Notes: generated by a model not told the origin, from the sequence alone. Numbered from the stretch's first letter, positions 18,674-27,222 are shown. The stretch: DNA of 64,000 nucleotides from Pantoea alfalfae (GCF_019880205.1 NZ_CP082292.1:2418001-2482000), one strand, 5' to 3'. Numbers and translations are program-made.

Positions 18674-19057
18674 TTAACTGTCGGAACGCTGACGATCGTC
18701 GTAACGCTCCAGGGTCAGCGCATCCACATCGCGTTTTTCGCTGCGGCTGCAGGGCAGCAGTTTATCGCTGTCGCGGTAAACAAAGAAGGTTGCCTGGCTG
18801 CGCTGGTTCACAATCAGCTGATCGCCATTGCGAAAGCGGGTAATCGCCACCTGATCGCCCGCTTCTAAGCGGGTTCGCTGCTGACCGGCGGCAATCTGGA
18901 AATGATTTTCCGGCCACATCAGGGTGGTTAAACCATATTCGGCACGTGAAACTGTCATGGTCGGCCGACCGGGACAGTTAAGCTGAAATTCGGTTTCACT
19001 CCAGGCGGGTGCGATATGACAGGCCAGCAGGCCCAGGGCAATTAACGCTGCCTTCAT
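18674..19057 (-). CDS. Secreted protein of unknown function
   Basis: A 127-residue protein with a clear signal peptide (MKAALIALGLLACHIAPAWS) and two later cysteines (LNCPGRP, LLPCSRS) that could form a disulfide, which suggests a small periplasmic beta-rich protein. I do not recognise the family. A lysozyme-inhibitor-like (MliC) fold is conceivable but not shown. It is the first gene of a probable two-gene operon with the acetyltransferase. Confidence 0.7.
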   Translation of the reverse strand: MKAALIALGLLACHIAPAWSETEFQLNCPGRPTMTVSRAEYGLTTLMWPENHFQIAAGQQRTRLEAGDQVAITRFRNGDQLIVNQRSQATFFVYRDSDKLLPCSRSEKRDVDALTLERYDDRQRSDS

Positions 19058-19200
19058 GCTGTGTCTCCACTGATTTCATTGAGAATTTTCTTAGCTTAAC
19101 ATAGAAAAACCAGAGGAGAGGCGTGAGGGGAGCGTGACTAAGACCATTAAAAGGTGGAATCGGTGTGCGAAAAAACCTGAAAGTTGAGAAAAGATAAAGT

Positions 19201-19239
19201 AATCCGGCCAGCCTGACAGCGTACCCGCCTGGCCGGATT
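19201..19239 (-). terminator. Stem-loop terminator
   Basis: AATCCGGCCAG pairs with CTGGCCGGATT over 11 bp, just after the stop of the small gene at 19244, with a T-rich stretch following on the minus strand. Confidence 0.7.
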
Positions 19240-19243
19240 GTGA

Positions 19244-19426
19244 CTATTCGGCAGCGACCTCGGCGGCCACTAACATCAGCGCCAGCCCGGCATTTTCGCT
19301 ATCATAAGCCTGCATGGCTGCACGAATATTCGCTGAGCAGGCGAGCACCTGTTGCTTCTTATCGGCTTCCAGCTCGTCAATCGCGTGGCGAATAATCATT
19401 AGACTTGCTTCTTCTTCTTTCATCAT
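19244..19426 (-). CDS. Small conserved-looking protein, unknown function
   Basis: A 60-residue acidic, Ala-rich, probably helical protein (about residues 10-58). An AGGG ribosome site lies five bases before the first of two adjacent ATG codons, and a strong terminator follows the stop, which supports a real gene. No family is recognised. Confidence 0.6.
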   Translation of the reverse strand: MMKEEEASLMIIRHAIDELEADKKQQVLACSANIRAAMQAYDSENAGLALMLVAAEVAAE

Positions 19427-19637
19427 TTATCCCTGGATTTGCCTAAGTGGTGCGCAAAGGAGCCAAGAATACCGTTTATTGATAAGCAAAGTCACCCCTT
19501 TACATTCCTGTTGCTTAACGATTAAACAAATCACAAACAGGAAGCGTAGCGGAAACTGCTATAATTACGTGATTGGTGGTGCAACAGGATAGACTCTGCG
19601 CCACGACACTCCCAGGGATTGAAGCAGGTAGAAAATC

Positions 19638-19967
19638 ATGATGCGACTCAGCATTTTTATCCTCATCGCGTTGGTGACTGGATGTTCATCTGGCCCGAAA
19701 GGGGTGGAATGTCCGGGTGAGGTCTCGACAATTTATGGTCAGTCGATGGGACAGACACAGGGCGTGATTTTTGACCTGGTTAACAGCTTTACCGTGACAC
19801 GAGACAATGTCAGCGTTAACAGTGGCCCGCTGCAGTCGCTGGATCGGTTTAAATATGTCCCCTCCGCCGTGACGCATGAAGGTTACTTTGCGCAGCGCCT
19901 GTCAGATAAGCAGTTCCGCCTGATTAATCCTTATCAGGACACCCAAATCACCTGGACCTGTCCATAA
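19638..19967 (+). CDS. Small lipoprotein, unknown function
   Basis: A 109-residue lipoprotein: the signal MMRLSIFILIALVTGCSS has a clear lipobox (LVTGC). Two further cysteines (VECPGE and the final TWTCP) may pair in the periplasm. The family is not recognised. It is followed within 62 bases by another unassigned gene in the same direction. Confidence 0.7.
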   Translation: MMRLSIFILIALVTGCSSGPKGVECPGEVSTIYGQSMGQTQGVIFDLVNSFTVTRDNVSVNSGPLQSLDRFKYVPSAVTHEGYFAQRLSDKQFRLINPYQDTQITWTCP

Positions 19968-20028
19968 GGGATGAATCCTGCTGCCAGATGGTTTATTGTC
20001 AGGAAACGTCAAGCAGCAGGGTTCCCCG

Positions 20029-20586
20029 ATGGAAAAGCGTCTGGATAACAACGGTTATATCGACTTCCCCTTCCCCGCTACGCGCAATGCGGATGGCTCG
20101 GTTAATCCCTGTGGCTTTGATCTGACGCTGGAAACCGGTCGCCTTGAAGAGATCGTCGTACTGAATCGCTCAGCGAATCTGCGGCGACTGGTCGAGGAGG
20201 TTAATCTGCAGGAGGGGCTGTTTATGACCCTGGCCTGTGACTGGCAGCAGCAGGAAGATGCGGTCTGTGGTTTTATCGATGTGGCTTTTCGTCCCGACCT
20301 GCCGCAGCACGGTCACCAGGAAGCCCTGCAGCTGGAGGCGAGCTTTCACCATTACCTGACCGGACAGGAGCAGCAACATCAACTGCCCGCCGGGACACTG
20401 GTCAACTATGCCCGTTCGGTACTCGACTGGAGCTGGTCGCCGCTGCATCAGCGTCAGCGCGATTACGAAAAAATCACTATCCAGTTCTATTGTCCGCAGG
20501 CCGATGACGCCGAATGGTGTTTTGACCATCTGCGTCATTTCCTGGTGAGCGTCTATCCGACCTGCATCGCCGGCCGTTCGCTCTGA
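20029..20586 (+). CDS. Conserved protein of unknown function
   Basis: A 185-residue soluble protein with no signal peptide (start MEKRLDNNGYIDFPFP). ATG 20029 is preferred over an upstream in-frame start because an AGGG site precedes it. It has several Trp and His residues and a hydrophobic C-terminal segment (HFLVSVYP), but no domain I recognise. It lies 23 bases upstream of the exported Ppx/GppA-like gene, so co-transcription is likely. Confidence 0.7.
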   Translation: MEKRLDNNGYIDFPFPATRNADGSVNPCGFDLTLETGRLEEIVVLNRSANLRRLVEEVNLQEGLFMTLACDWQQQEDAVCGFIDVAFRPDLPQHGHQEALQLEASFHHYLTGQEQQHQLPAGTLVNYARSVLDWSWSPLHQRQRDYEKITIQFYCPQADDAEWCFDHLRHFLVSVYPTCIAGRSL

Positions 20587-20609
20587 TCCCCACTTCTCCC
20601 GGAGTCGCT

Positions 20610-21620
20610 ATGCGTTCTGCTGCGCTGTCTGTTTTTACGCTGTTCTGCTCGCTGTTTTTTGCCGCGTCGGCCCAGGCCGATCGCTGCCAGCAAATCCGCG
20701 CCGGTCTGGATATCGGTTCCGGTACCACCAAAATTGCGGTGGCGCGCGTCAATGTCTGCCAGCAGCGTATCGAAAAAGTGCTGTATCAGGATCAGCGCGC
20801 CGTGGCCTGGAACGACGCATTAGCCCATTCAGCGGATAACCAGCTGAGTCCGGCAGTCACCCACGAAGGTGCCGCCGCACTGCAGCAGCTGGTCGCGCAC
20901 GCACAGCGCTTTCATCCACAGCGAATCAGCGGCGTGGCGACGGCAGTGTTTCGCAATGCCAGCAACGGTCAGGCCGTAATTGAACAGTTGCAGCGCCAGA
21001 GTGGTGCGCAAATCAGCATTATTTCGCAGCAGCAGGAAGCGATGCTTGGCTTTCTCTCTGCCAAAGCCGCGCTTAACGATCCGGCAGTACGGGATGAGCA
21101 GTTGCTGGTCTGGGATATTGGCGGTGGGTCAATGCAGATGACGGCATGGCGACAGCAGGCGGGCAAGCCGGTAGCGGATATTTACCAGGGCAGACTGGCC
21201 TCAGTGACGCTGAAAAACTTTATCCTGACGGTGCTGAAGAACAGCCCGGAGGCTAAATCGCCCAACCCGATTGGTTCCTGGCGGCAGTCGGTGCTGCGCT
21301 TTGTGCAGTTTTACGCGACTAACGAAGTCAGCCCGCAGATCAAACAGGATGTGGCCGGTCGTCGGGTGATTGGGATCGGAGGCGTACACGGTTTTTCGAT
21401 TCGCAATCAGTTACCGGGTAAACCCAACCACTATACGCTGGCGACCCTGAGCCAGCTCTCGCAGCAGCAGGTCTGGAAAGGCGACAGCGAATTGCAGGGT
21501 GACTACCGCGCCACTGACGTGAGTAACCTATTACTGGTGGAAGGGTATATGCAGGCGCTGAAAATGGATGAGGTGGAGATTGTTGAGGCCAGCCTGATTC
21601 AGGGCGTGCTGCTGCAATAG
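20610..21620 (+). CDS. Exported Ppx/GppA-family phosphatase-like protein
   Basis: A 336-residue protein with the ASKHA-type phosphate motifs of the Ppx/GppA family: LDIGSGTTKIAVARV near residue 35 and WDIGGGSMQM near 170, plus GVATAVFRNASNG between them. Cytoplasmic relatives hydrolyse polyphosphate or pppGpp. This one begins with a strong signal peptide (MRSAALSVFTLFCSLFF to AQA), so it should be periplasmic, and it lacks the C-terminal HD-like domain. The substrate is unknown. It sits behind an unassigned gene as a likely pair. Confidence 0.8.
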   Translation: MRSAALSVFTLFCSLFFAASAQADRCQQIRAGLDIGSGTTKIAVARVNVCQQRIEKVLYQDQRAVAWNDALAHSADNQLSPAVTHEGAAALQQLVAHAQRFHPQRISGVATAVFRNASNGQAVIEQLQRQSGAQISIISQQQEAMLGFLSAKAALNDPAVRDEQLLVWDIGGGSMQMTAWRQQAGKPVADIYQGRLASVTLKNFILTVLKNSPEAKSPNPIGSWRQSVLRFVQFYATNEVSPQIKQDVAGRRVIGIGGVHGFSIRNQLPGKPNHYTLATLSQLSQQQVWKGDSELQGDYRATDVSNLLLVEGYMQALKMDEVEIVEASLIQGVLLQ

Positions 21621-21640
21621 CGCAACGCTTCCACACTTCG

Positions 21641-21853
21641 CTACACGTCAGATTTAACCAGCCGGATAGCGTGATCCAGCATCCGCTGCTCATCCCGTTC
21701 ACTGTGGGCGCGCTGCTGGCGGATACGCTTAAGCAGGTCGTAGATTTCGCCACGCCGGGTGTCATGACCGCGCTCCATCAGCACAATGACTGCATCGCCA
21801 ATAACGCGGCAGACTTCATCATAGTCATCATCATTCAGTGCATCACGTTTCAT
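21641..21853 (-). CDS. Small YmgB/AriR- or FumD-like protein
   Basis: A 70-residue acidic helical protein. The pattern CRVIGDAVIVLMERGHD followed by a second helix and a C-terminal hydrophobic helix resembles YmgB/AriR proteins (LGQAV..L...G) and also FumD-type small proteins. GGAGGAG lies upstream of the ATG. A relation to the four similar genes at 25.6-27.5 kb is suggested by the pattern only. Confidence 0.55.
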   Translation of the reverse strand: MKRDALNDDDYDEVCRVIGDAVIVLMERGHDTRRGEIYDLLKRIRQQRAHSERDEQRMLDHAIRLVKSDV

Positions 21854-22033
21854 CGTTTCTCCTCCGGCTGTGAGTTTCTTCTCAAAAGGCTAGACAGGAA
21901 ATGGCGGGCCCGCAAATGCAGCGCCATTAACAGCCGGAAATGATTTTTTAGGCCCTTATCGGGCGCTGGCGGAGCAGAACTCACTATCTTTGCTACGCTT
22001 TGAGAGTCTTACTCAAAACCAAGGAGCATTTAA

Positions 22034-22282
22034 ATGTCAGGAAAAATCGAAGATAAAGTAAAAGAAGCGGCTGGCGCAGTTCAGGAACAATGGGGTGCAG
22101 CAACCGGTTCATCTGAGCATCAGGCTAAAGGCGCAGCGCGTCGTTACACCAATCAGGCAAGCTATGCTGCACGTGATGCTGCTGAGACCATTCGCGATCA
22201 GGTTCAATCCAATCCTGCTGCCGGTCTGGCCATTGCTGCAGGCGTTGGCGTATTTATCGGCTTCCTGCTGGGTCGTAAGTAA
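22034..22282 (+). CDS. CsbD-like stress protein with C-terminal membrane anchor
   Basis: An 82-residue protein. The N-terminal half is CsbD-like (KIEDKVKEAAGAVQEQWGAA). The C-terminal end is a DUF883/ElaB-like glycine-rich membrane helix closing in GFLLGRK (residues about 58-82). CsbD proteins are stress-induced; the tail implies membrane attachment, perhaps with ribosomes or envelope. The ribosome site AAGGAG lies eight bases before the ATG. It ends in a good terminator, so it is monocistronic. Confidence 0.75.
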   Translation: MSGKIEDKVKEAAGAVQEQWGAATGSSEHQAKGAARRYTNQASYAARDAAETIRDQVQSNPAAGLAIAAGVGVFIGFLLGRK

Positions 22283-22301
22283 TACCGCCACACGTCGACA
22301 G

Positions 22302-22330
22302 AACGGGAGCCACTGGCTTCCGTTTTTTTT
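22302..22330 (+). terminator. Rho-independent terminator after CsbD-like gene
   Basis: AACGGGAGCC / GGCTTCCGTT stem with a three-base loop and an eight-T tract. Confidence 0.92.
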
Positions 22331-22445
22331 GGCTTTAGCTGACTGCATGCTGAGAAACATCTGAAAGATAAGCCTTCACAGGCCAGCGCACGGTGAGTCT
22401 TCAGTCTTAATTACGTTCTCTTTCTGACAACATCAAGGTGACCTT

Positions 22446-22616
22446 ATGAAAACGATACCTGCTTTGCTGCTGGTGGCAGCGACCTTAACCTCTCTGGCGG
22501 GCTGCTCACATAAAAGCGACGCGATTAAAGAAGATGGCCGTCCCCATGCGCCAAGTGGCCAGTCATCACCGGGCGGTACGCTGGGTTCAGGCCCGGTGGG
22601 TCAGCCACAGTCGTAA
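22446..22616 (+). CDS. Very small lipoprotein (56 residues)
   Basis: A short gene just before a terminator. The protein starts MKTIPALLLVAATLTSLAGC, a full lipoprotein signal with lipobox (SLAGC), followed by a 36-residue polar Gly/Pro/Ser-rich tail. AAGGTGA lies four bases before the ATG. Strong translation and termination signals make it a convincing gene. Function unknown. Confidence 0.75.
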   Translation: MKTIPALLLVAATLTSLAGCSHKSDAIKEDGRPHAPSGQSSPGGTLGSGPVGQPQS

Positions 22617-22623
22617 TACCCTG

Positions 22624-22643
22624 CCCCGGCACACGTGCCGGGG
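22624..22643 (+). terminator. Terminator after small lipoprotein
   Basis: CCCCGGCA / TGCCGGGG hairpin followed by TTTGTTTCTCTTTTTTT. Confidence 0.85.
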
Positions 22644-22972
22644 TTTGTTTCTCTTTTTTTATATTGAATAGCACCCGTAAAATAAATCCTCTGATAGTTA
22701 ACCTGCTAGTAATTAAGTGCGGGATTAAAAATATGGAATATCATTATTATAAGAATTGTCCCAATTCTTTTCGCTAATTTCCTACCTCTTTTACACAATT
22801 TTGTATATATACCCTGAATAAACAACACTAAAAATGTGGAAACAGTTTAAACAAATACTCTACGGAGAATAAAAAATATTTCTCCCTACTGAACTTTAGA
22901 CGTAAGAATATTCTCTAATAATGCACAACACCTTTTGTTTAATATTATTGATGCATTAAAGAGAATTCAGCC
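22644..22972 (+). other. AT-rich non-coding gap before glycosyltransferase gene
   Basis: About 330 bases that are visibly AT-rich against the surrounding sequence, with no supported gene. It probably holds the promoter of the GT9 gene and is a plausible H-NS-type silenced region. No JUMPstart/ops element was seen. Confidence 0.5.
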
Positions 22973-24034
22973 GTGAAGAAAAGAAAGATTTATCTGATAG
23001 ACCGACTTTTAACGCTTTATTCTCGATTTTCAGGCAGAACAAAACTGCAGGCCCTGCAGGCCCTGACACCCGGCACAGTCGTGATTTACTCCACCACGGC
23101 ACTGGGCGATTTTCTGATGAATACGCCGGCTATCTGGAGCCTGAAAAATCGCTTTCCCACCAGCAAATTTATTCTGGTTTCCAGCAAGAAAAATAAGGAT
23201 CTGGTCAGTCGTTATAACTGGTTCGATAAGATCTATATCTGGGATAACAAAGTGGCGAATTTCCTGCCGCTATTTTTCAAACTGCGTCGCCAGAAACCTG
23301 ATCTGTCAGTGATATTACACGCCCATTTCCCTTACGATATTATGAGTTCGGTGCTGACCGGCAGTAAAGCAATTGTGCGCGATCATTACGGCAGCGAATC
23401 CCCTGTACTGAATAAATATCTTGATCACTATTCAGGTTATTTCGACGACCACACCATTAAGCGTAAGCTGAAACTGATTGAAGCGCTGGGTGCAGAGACA
23501 GAGCAGACCCGGATGCATCTTCCCGAGGTAACGAGCAGCTCGGCTGCAACGGCCAGCCATCGCCGTATCGGTTTTCAGTTAGGCGCATCAAAAGATATTC
23601 GCCGCTGGCCGCTGGCTTCATTCAGCCAGCTGGCGACCGCGTTGCTCGAACGCTGGCCTGACGCTGAAATCATTGTCACCGGTACGGCTGCTGAGCAGCC
23701 TCTTGAGAAACAATTTATCGAAAGCCTGCCGCTGCACTGCCGTAAGCGTGTGACGCCAATGGCGGGCAAAACGAATCTCAGCGGCCTGATTACGCTGATC
23801 CGCACGCTGAACGTGCTGGTCACCGGCGATACCGGCCCACTGCACATCGCCGTGGCGGCACAGACGCCAACGGTCAGCCTGTTCTCTACCGCCAATCCAC
23901 GCTATACCGGCCCCTGCCAGGACAGCGATCGCCATATTGTTATTCATCGCCCGGATAAAACGGCGACACAGCATCCGATGGCGTCGATCAAGGCTGAAGA
24001 AGTCGAGCAGGCCGTGGCGAAACTGGTGGGATAA
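22973..24034 (+). CDS. Glycosyltransferase family 9 (heptosyltransferase-like)
   Basis: A 353-residue GT9 protein related to the LPS heptosyltransferases WaaC/WaaF/WaaQ. The N-terminal domain has VIYSTTALGDFLMNTPAIWS. The C-terminal donor-binding domain has FQLGASKDIRRWP and the family signature VTGDTGPLHIAVAA. It likely adds a heptose or other sugar to lipopolysaccharide at the inner-membrane face. The start is GTG. The AT-rich leader and a remote second GT9 gene suggest an accessory surface-modification block rather than the main waa cluster. Acceptor unknown. Confidence 0.85.
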   Translation: MKKRKIYLIDRLLTLYSRFSGRTKLQALQALTPGTVVIYSTTALGDFLMNTPAIWSLKNRFPTSKFILVSSKKNKDLVSRYNWFDKIYIWDNKVANFLPLFFKLRRQKPDLSVILHAHFPYDIMSSVLTGSKAIVRDHYGSESPVLNKYLDHYSGYFDDHTIKRKLKLIEALGAETEQTRMHLPEVTSSSAATASHRRIGFQLGASKDIRRWPLASFSQLATALLERWPDAEIIVTGTAAEQPLEKQFIESLPLHCRKRVTPMAGKTNLSGLITLIRTLNVLVTGDTGPLHIAVAAQTPTVSLFSTANPRYTGPCQDSDRHIVIHRPDKTATQHPMASIKAEEVEQAVAKLVG

Positions 24035-24363
24035 TGAACGAGCTTTCTCACGCCATTATGGCGCTGATTGAATACCACAATCAGCCAACCGCCCTGGGCG
24101 GGTTCCGGAAAGTGGATCGGGCGGGTTTTCATCTGCAGCAGCTGCCACTGAATGAAGTGGAGTTTGCGATTCTGATGAATGATTTTTTTGCCACGTTCAA
24201 CGTCTGCTCTGAGCATTATGATGATGCCCGCTATTTTCCGGCGGCGCACCTGCGGCGAATGACACCAATGAAGTGGTTTAAATCTGGCGGATATTGTCCC
24301 GTAACGGTCGCGATGTTATGTGAAGCGGCCAGCCGTGGACGCTGGCCTGAAGCAGATTACTGA
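24034..24363 (+). CDS. DUF1493-like small protein
   Basis: A 109-residue soluble protein whose ATG overlaps the GT9 stop (TAATG), so the two are translationally coupled. The pattern FFATFNVCSEHYDDARYFPAA resembles DUF1493 proteins of enterobacteria; I am not certain of the family. Role unknown, but coupling to a glycosyltransferase suggests a surface-polysaccharide context. Confidence 0.65.
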   Translation: MNELSHAIMALIEYHNQPTALGGFRKVDRAGFHLQQLPLNEVEFAILMNDFFATFNVCSEHYDDARYFPAAHLRRMTPMKWFKSGGYCPVTVAMLCEAASRGRWPEADY

Positions 24364-25367
24364 ATAATCATATGGACGAAGGCATCATAGACCTCGCGGC
24401 TGCTCAACGCGTTGACCTCACGTGACGCCGGTTGCAGCACCTGATAGTTGACCTTCCACGGATGCCAGCACGCCGGATCGCTGTCACCAAACAGCGCCAC
24501 CACCGGCAGGCCCAGTGCGGCACCGATGTGCATTGCTCCGCCATCACTGCTCACCAGCCCCTGACATAACGACATAGCCGCAATCAGCTGTGGCAGGCTG
24601 GTAGTTGCTACCGCCTTTATCGGCAGGTGCGGACAGAGCGCCATGATTTCACGCGCTTTTTCATCATCCCCCGGATGACGCGGATTATCGCGGCTGCCAG
24701 GTGACCAGAGCAGCATGATCTGGCAGGGATGATGCGCCGCGATCTTCTCCGCCAGCCCGGCAAACCGCGTGGCTTCCCACTGCTGACTTGGCTTACGGGC
24801 GCTGATCTGGAGTGCATAGATCGGAAGAGCAGAATCAATCGCACAGGTGTCTCGCAGGCTGGCCGCAATAGCCGCATCCGGCCGCAGGGTCAGTTTACCT
24901 GGCGCAGTGGCGCTGAGACGCAAATCCCTCCCCAGGCTAAACAGGGTTTCGCTGATATGACAGGGTGACTGGCTGGGCGGCGGCAGTAAATCGCTGATCA
25001 GCGGATGCGGCTGCTTCCCCAGCGCGATCACTCTGGCGGGACGTACGATTTTAACCCACTTCAGGCCATGCTGATCCCAGCGGCTTTTGGCCAGAATCAC
25101 TATGTCGTAACGTTGCTTTTTCAGATTCAGCATCAGCTTCAGTCGCTGTAACACACAGGCCAGTCGTCCCTGCCCTGCCTCACGGTGATGCAACTTGGTG
25201 TAATAGAAGAGCTGCCGGATATAGGGGTTATGCTGTAACACGGGCGCAGCGTAGTTGTTAGTCAGTACATCGACCTCATACTGGCCCGACTGCGCCAGCG
25301 CACTGATGAGCGGCGTGGTCAGCAAGGTATCGCCAATATTATCCCGACAAATAATTAAAACCCGCAT
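24357..25367 (-). CDS. Second glycosyltransferase family 9 protein
   Basis: A 336-residue GT9 protein: MRVLIICRDNIGDTLLTTPL at the N terminus, the conserved heptosyltransferase opening, and SSDGGAMHIGAALGLPVVALFG in the donor domain. ATG 25367 is chosen since GAGG lies about nine bases upstream; longer readings lack such a site. It converges with the preceding gene, overlapping by 7 bases. With the first GT9 protein it may modify LPS core or a related glycan. Confidence 0.85.
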   Translation of the reverse strand: MRVLIICRDNIGDTLLTTPLISALAQSGQYEVDVLTNNYAAPVLQHNPYIRQLFYYTKLHHREAGQGRLACVLQRLKLMLNLKKQRYDIVILAKSRWDQHGLKWVKIVRPARVIALGKQPHPLISDLLPPPSQSPCHISETLFSLGRDLRLSATAPGKLTLRPDAAIAASLRDTCAIDSALPIYALQISARKPSQQWEATRFAGLAEKIAAHHPCQIMLLWSPGSRDNPRHPGDDEKAREIMALCPHLPIKAVATTSLPQLIAAMSLCQGLVSSDGGAMHIGAALGLPVVALFGDSDPACWHPWKVNYQVLQPASREVNALSSREVYDAFVHMIIQ

Positions 25368-25620
25368 GTCTGACATCCTCTGCGCACAGGCTACGCCGTT
25401 CTGGCTGAATAAAAGTGAGACTCGCACAATTAACGTCTCTGAAGCGCTAACGTAACGGCATAAGTCAGCAAATTAGTCAGCGCAGATTGAGGTTGGTTCC
25501 ATGGTCGCCGTATTGTGGAAAGCCGATGGGTGCTTTTCAGGCAAGTGAAATGCCTCACACATCCGCCGGATGATTGATTTAACAACACCCATGCTAAGGC
25601 GTCAGCGTAAAGAAGGAGGA

Positions 25621-25640
25621 AAGGCCGCGAATGGCGGCCT
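25621..25640 (-). terminator. Stem-loop after first YmgB/AriR-like gene
   Basis: AGGCCGC / GCGGCCT hairpin with a short T-rich tail on the minus strand, located after the stop of the gene at 25667. Confidence 0.5.
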
Positions 25641-25666
25641 GACGTGGTGGTTACATTACCGTTATA

Positions 25667-25864
25667 TTAGCTGGCGCTATTTTTCAGCAGGCTGATGGCC
25701 AGCCTCATAACGGGTTCAGGTTCAATGCCGGTGAACATGCGGTGAATTTTTTCAGTAATGGCCTCGCGGGTTACCGGCTTATCTTCAGCCACAATTTCCA
25801 TCACAGCCTGACCAAACAGCAGTCGACATGCCGCAATGGCATCACTTACAGCCTCATCATCCAT
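25667..25864 (-). CDS. YmgB/AriR-like small regulatory protein, copy 1
   Basis: A 65-residue helical protein starting MDDEAVSDAI, with GGGAGA seven bases upstream. The core LLFGQAVMEIVAEDKPVTRE and a C-terminal hydrophobic helix match the YmgB/AriR (biofilm and acid-resistance) family pattern. In E. coli these genes (ycgZ-ymgA-ariR) also lie close to an icd-integrated element. It is one of four related copies within 1.8 kb. Confidence 0.75.
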   Translation of the reverse strand: MDDEAVSDAIAACRLLFGQAVMEIVAEDKPVTREAITEKIHRMFTGIEPEPVMRLAISLLKNSAS

Positions 25865-26027
25865 AATATTCTCCCTGTGTATCGGCAGAAGAGTACACTC
25901 CTGCGGCAGCGGGATCATGCTGAACTGTTTATTTTGCGGCACAGATTACAAAAATGAATCCTGTGAAACGCGCGGAGAGCCTGGCGCGTAACCGTTAATG
26001 CCGGGCACTGACCTGAAGCAGGGGTTA

Positions 26028-26225
26028 TTAACAAAGAGTGTCGTTCAACAGATCAAGAGCAACATTATAAATCATTGCAGGCTGCGCATCAGGTAACATT
26101 ACCTTTATCTTTGCTTCCAGTGCGCGGTTAGTTACTGGCTGATTATCTGCTAATAATTCCAGCACAGCCTGCCCAAACATCAGGCGACAGATATAAATCG
26201 CGTCTTTTGTATAATTAGCGTCCAT
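26028..26225 (-). CDS. YmgB/AriR-like small regulatory protein, copy 2
   Basis: A 65-residue paralogue of copy 1 (MDANYTKDAIYICRLMFGQA at its start). AAGGAGGATTT before the ATG is an excellent ribosome site. It is closest to copy 3 at 26956, with which it shares YTKDAI.ICRL.FGQAVLELL. It lies outside the left boundary of the icd element, whereas copy 3 lies inside. Confidence 0.78.
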   Translation of the reverse strand: MDANYTKDAIYICRLMFGQAVLELLADNQPVTNRALEAKIKVMLPDAQPAMIYNVALDLLNDTLC

Positions 26226-26521
26226 AAATCCTCCTTATGAGTGAGCTATTACAGTAACGATATTCAGTCACAAACAGATGCCAGTTTTGCGTTCACGGTT
26301 TCTTTTGTAGTGGCATCAGATAATGCATTTTGCAGAAATATTAAAATATTCAGTCGCAGGTAAGAATTTTTCAGGATGTTGATAATGAAAAGTAATTCAG
26401 TCATACGTTGAAGGGGACGCTAATCGCCCCTTATTTACTGAGTCAGCAGAGCATCAATGCTGACCACGTCATGGCTGAAGAGGCGAAGAAGGAGAGAATG
26501 GAAAAGTGTGAAAAGCGGATA
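26226..26521. other. Intergenic stretch left of the icd fragment
   Basis: About 300 bases with no supported gene. An imperfect GGGGACG/CGCCCC hairpin sits near 26411-26431. The remainder probably contains the promoter of copy 2. Confidence 0.4.
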
Positions 26522-26562
26522 CAAAAAAAAGCCCACATCGTGTTTAACGCAATGTGGGCTTA
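26522..26562 (-). terminator. Displaced icd terminator
   Basis: AGCCCACAT / ATGTGGGCT stem with a T run on the minus strand, directly after the stop of the icd fragment. It is the probable original host terminator of icd before the element inserted. Confidence 0.8.
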
Positions 26563-26570
26563 AGCAGACG

Positions 26571-26735
26571 TTACATATTTTCGATGATCGCGTCACCAAA
26601 CTCGGAACATTTCAGCAGTTTATCGCCATCCATCAGGCGTCCGAAATCGTAAGTCACGGTCTTGTTAGCGATAGCGTCTTCAACACCTTTAACAATCAGG
26701 TCAGCCGCTTTGAACCACTCCAGGTGACGCAGCAT
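26571..26735 (-). pseudogene. icd: Displaced 3' fragment of icd (attachment-site duplicate)
   Basis: Encodes the last 54 residues of isocitrate dehydrogenase ([17 protein letters not shown] at the start, GDAIIENM at the end) with four amino acid changes from the intact copy. It lacks the rest of the gene and a start signal. It marks the left attachment boundary of the inserted element. Confidence 0.93.
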
Positions 26736-26879
26736 TACCCTAATATCAGGAGGTTAATCTATTGATTTAGTGCGATAAAAAACTTAACTGGGGTAGTTCA
26801 AACTGTTTTTTATGTGAGGGATTAAGCTATATAGATTTTTGAATTTATTAGGGTTTTGCAGAAAAATCCACTGATAATC

Positions 26880-26940
26880 TAGCCCGCCACTGAGCGGGTT
26901 ATTTGTGGTCAGCCCGGCAGTTGACGCTGCCGGGATTTTT
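26880..26940 (+). terminator. Two adjacent stem-loops
   Basis: CCCGC...GCGGG near 26882 and CCCGGCAG/CTGCCGGG followed by ATTTTT near 26914-26939. The second is a good Rho-independent shape on the plus strand, although no plus-strand gene precedes it. It may block read-through into the element. Confidence 0.55.
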
Positions 26941-26955
26941 AACCAGCCTCACATT

Positions 26956-27153
26956 TTAGTGAATGTTATGCTTGAGCAACATAATAGCCACATCGTAAAC
27001 CAGTTCGGGCTTGCAGTCGGGAAGCATTTTCTTCACTTTATCTTCCAGGGCAACCTTGGTTAACAGCTGATCATCGCTGAGCAATTCCAGCACCGCTTGA
27101 CCAAATATCAACCGACAGATGTGGATTGCATCTTTTGTATATTTATCTTCCAT
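26956..27153 (-). CDS. YmgB/AriR-like small regulatory protein, copy 3 (inside element)
   Basis: A 65-residue paralogue of copy 2 (MEDKYTKDAIHICRLIFGQA). ATG 27153 follows GGAGGAGGTGTT, so the longer reading from 27180 is not needed. The core QAVLELLSDDQLLTK and a C-terminal helix are kept. Its place inside the icd element raises the possibility that copies 2 and 3 came from a host gene and an element gene of common origin. Confidence 0.78.
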   Translation of the reverse strand: MEDKYTKDAIHICRLIFGQAVLELLSDDQLLTKVALEDKVKKMLPDCKPELVYDVAIMLLKHNIH

Positions 27154-27222
27154 AACACCTCCTCCCGTAAGCGATGCCACAATACGAAGAAGCAGATTCG
27201 ACCTTATCTGACAGTGCGTTTT

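Noticed and set aside
25742..25957. Plus-strand frame opposite YmgB/AriR-like copy 1
   Set aside because: The minus-strand frame has a strong ribosome site and paralogues; the plus-strand frame has neither.
26457..26765. Plus-strand reading frame of 102 residues overlapping the icd fragment
   Set aside because: It is the antisense of the displaced icd tail and its terminator; the minus-strand reading has clear homology to icd.
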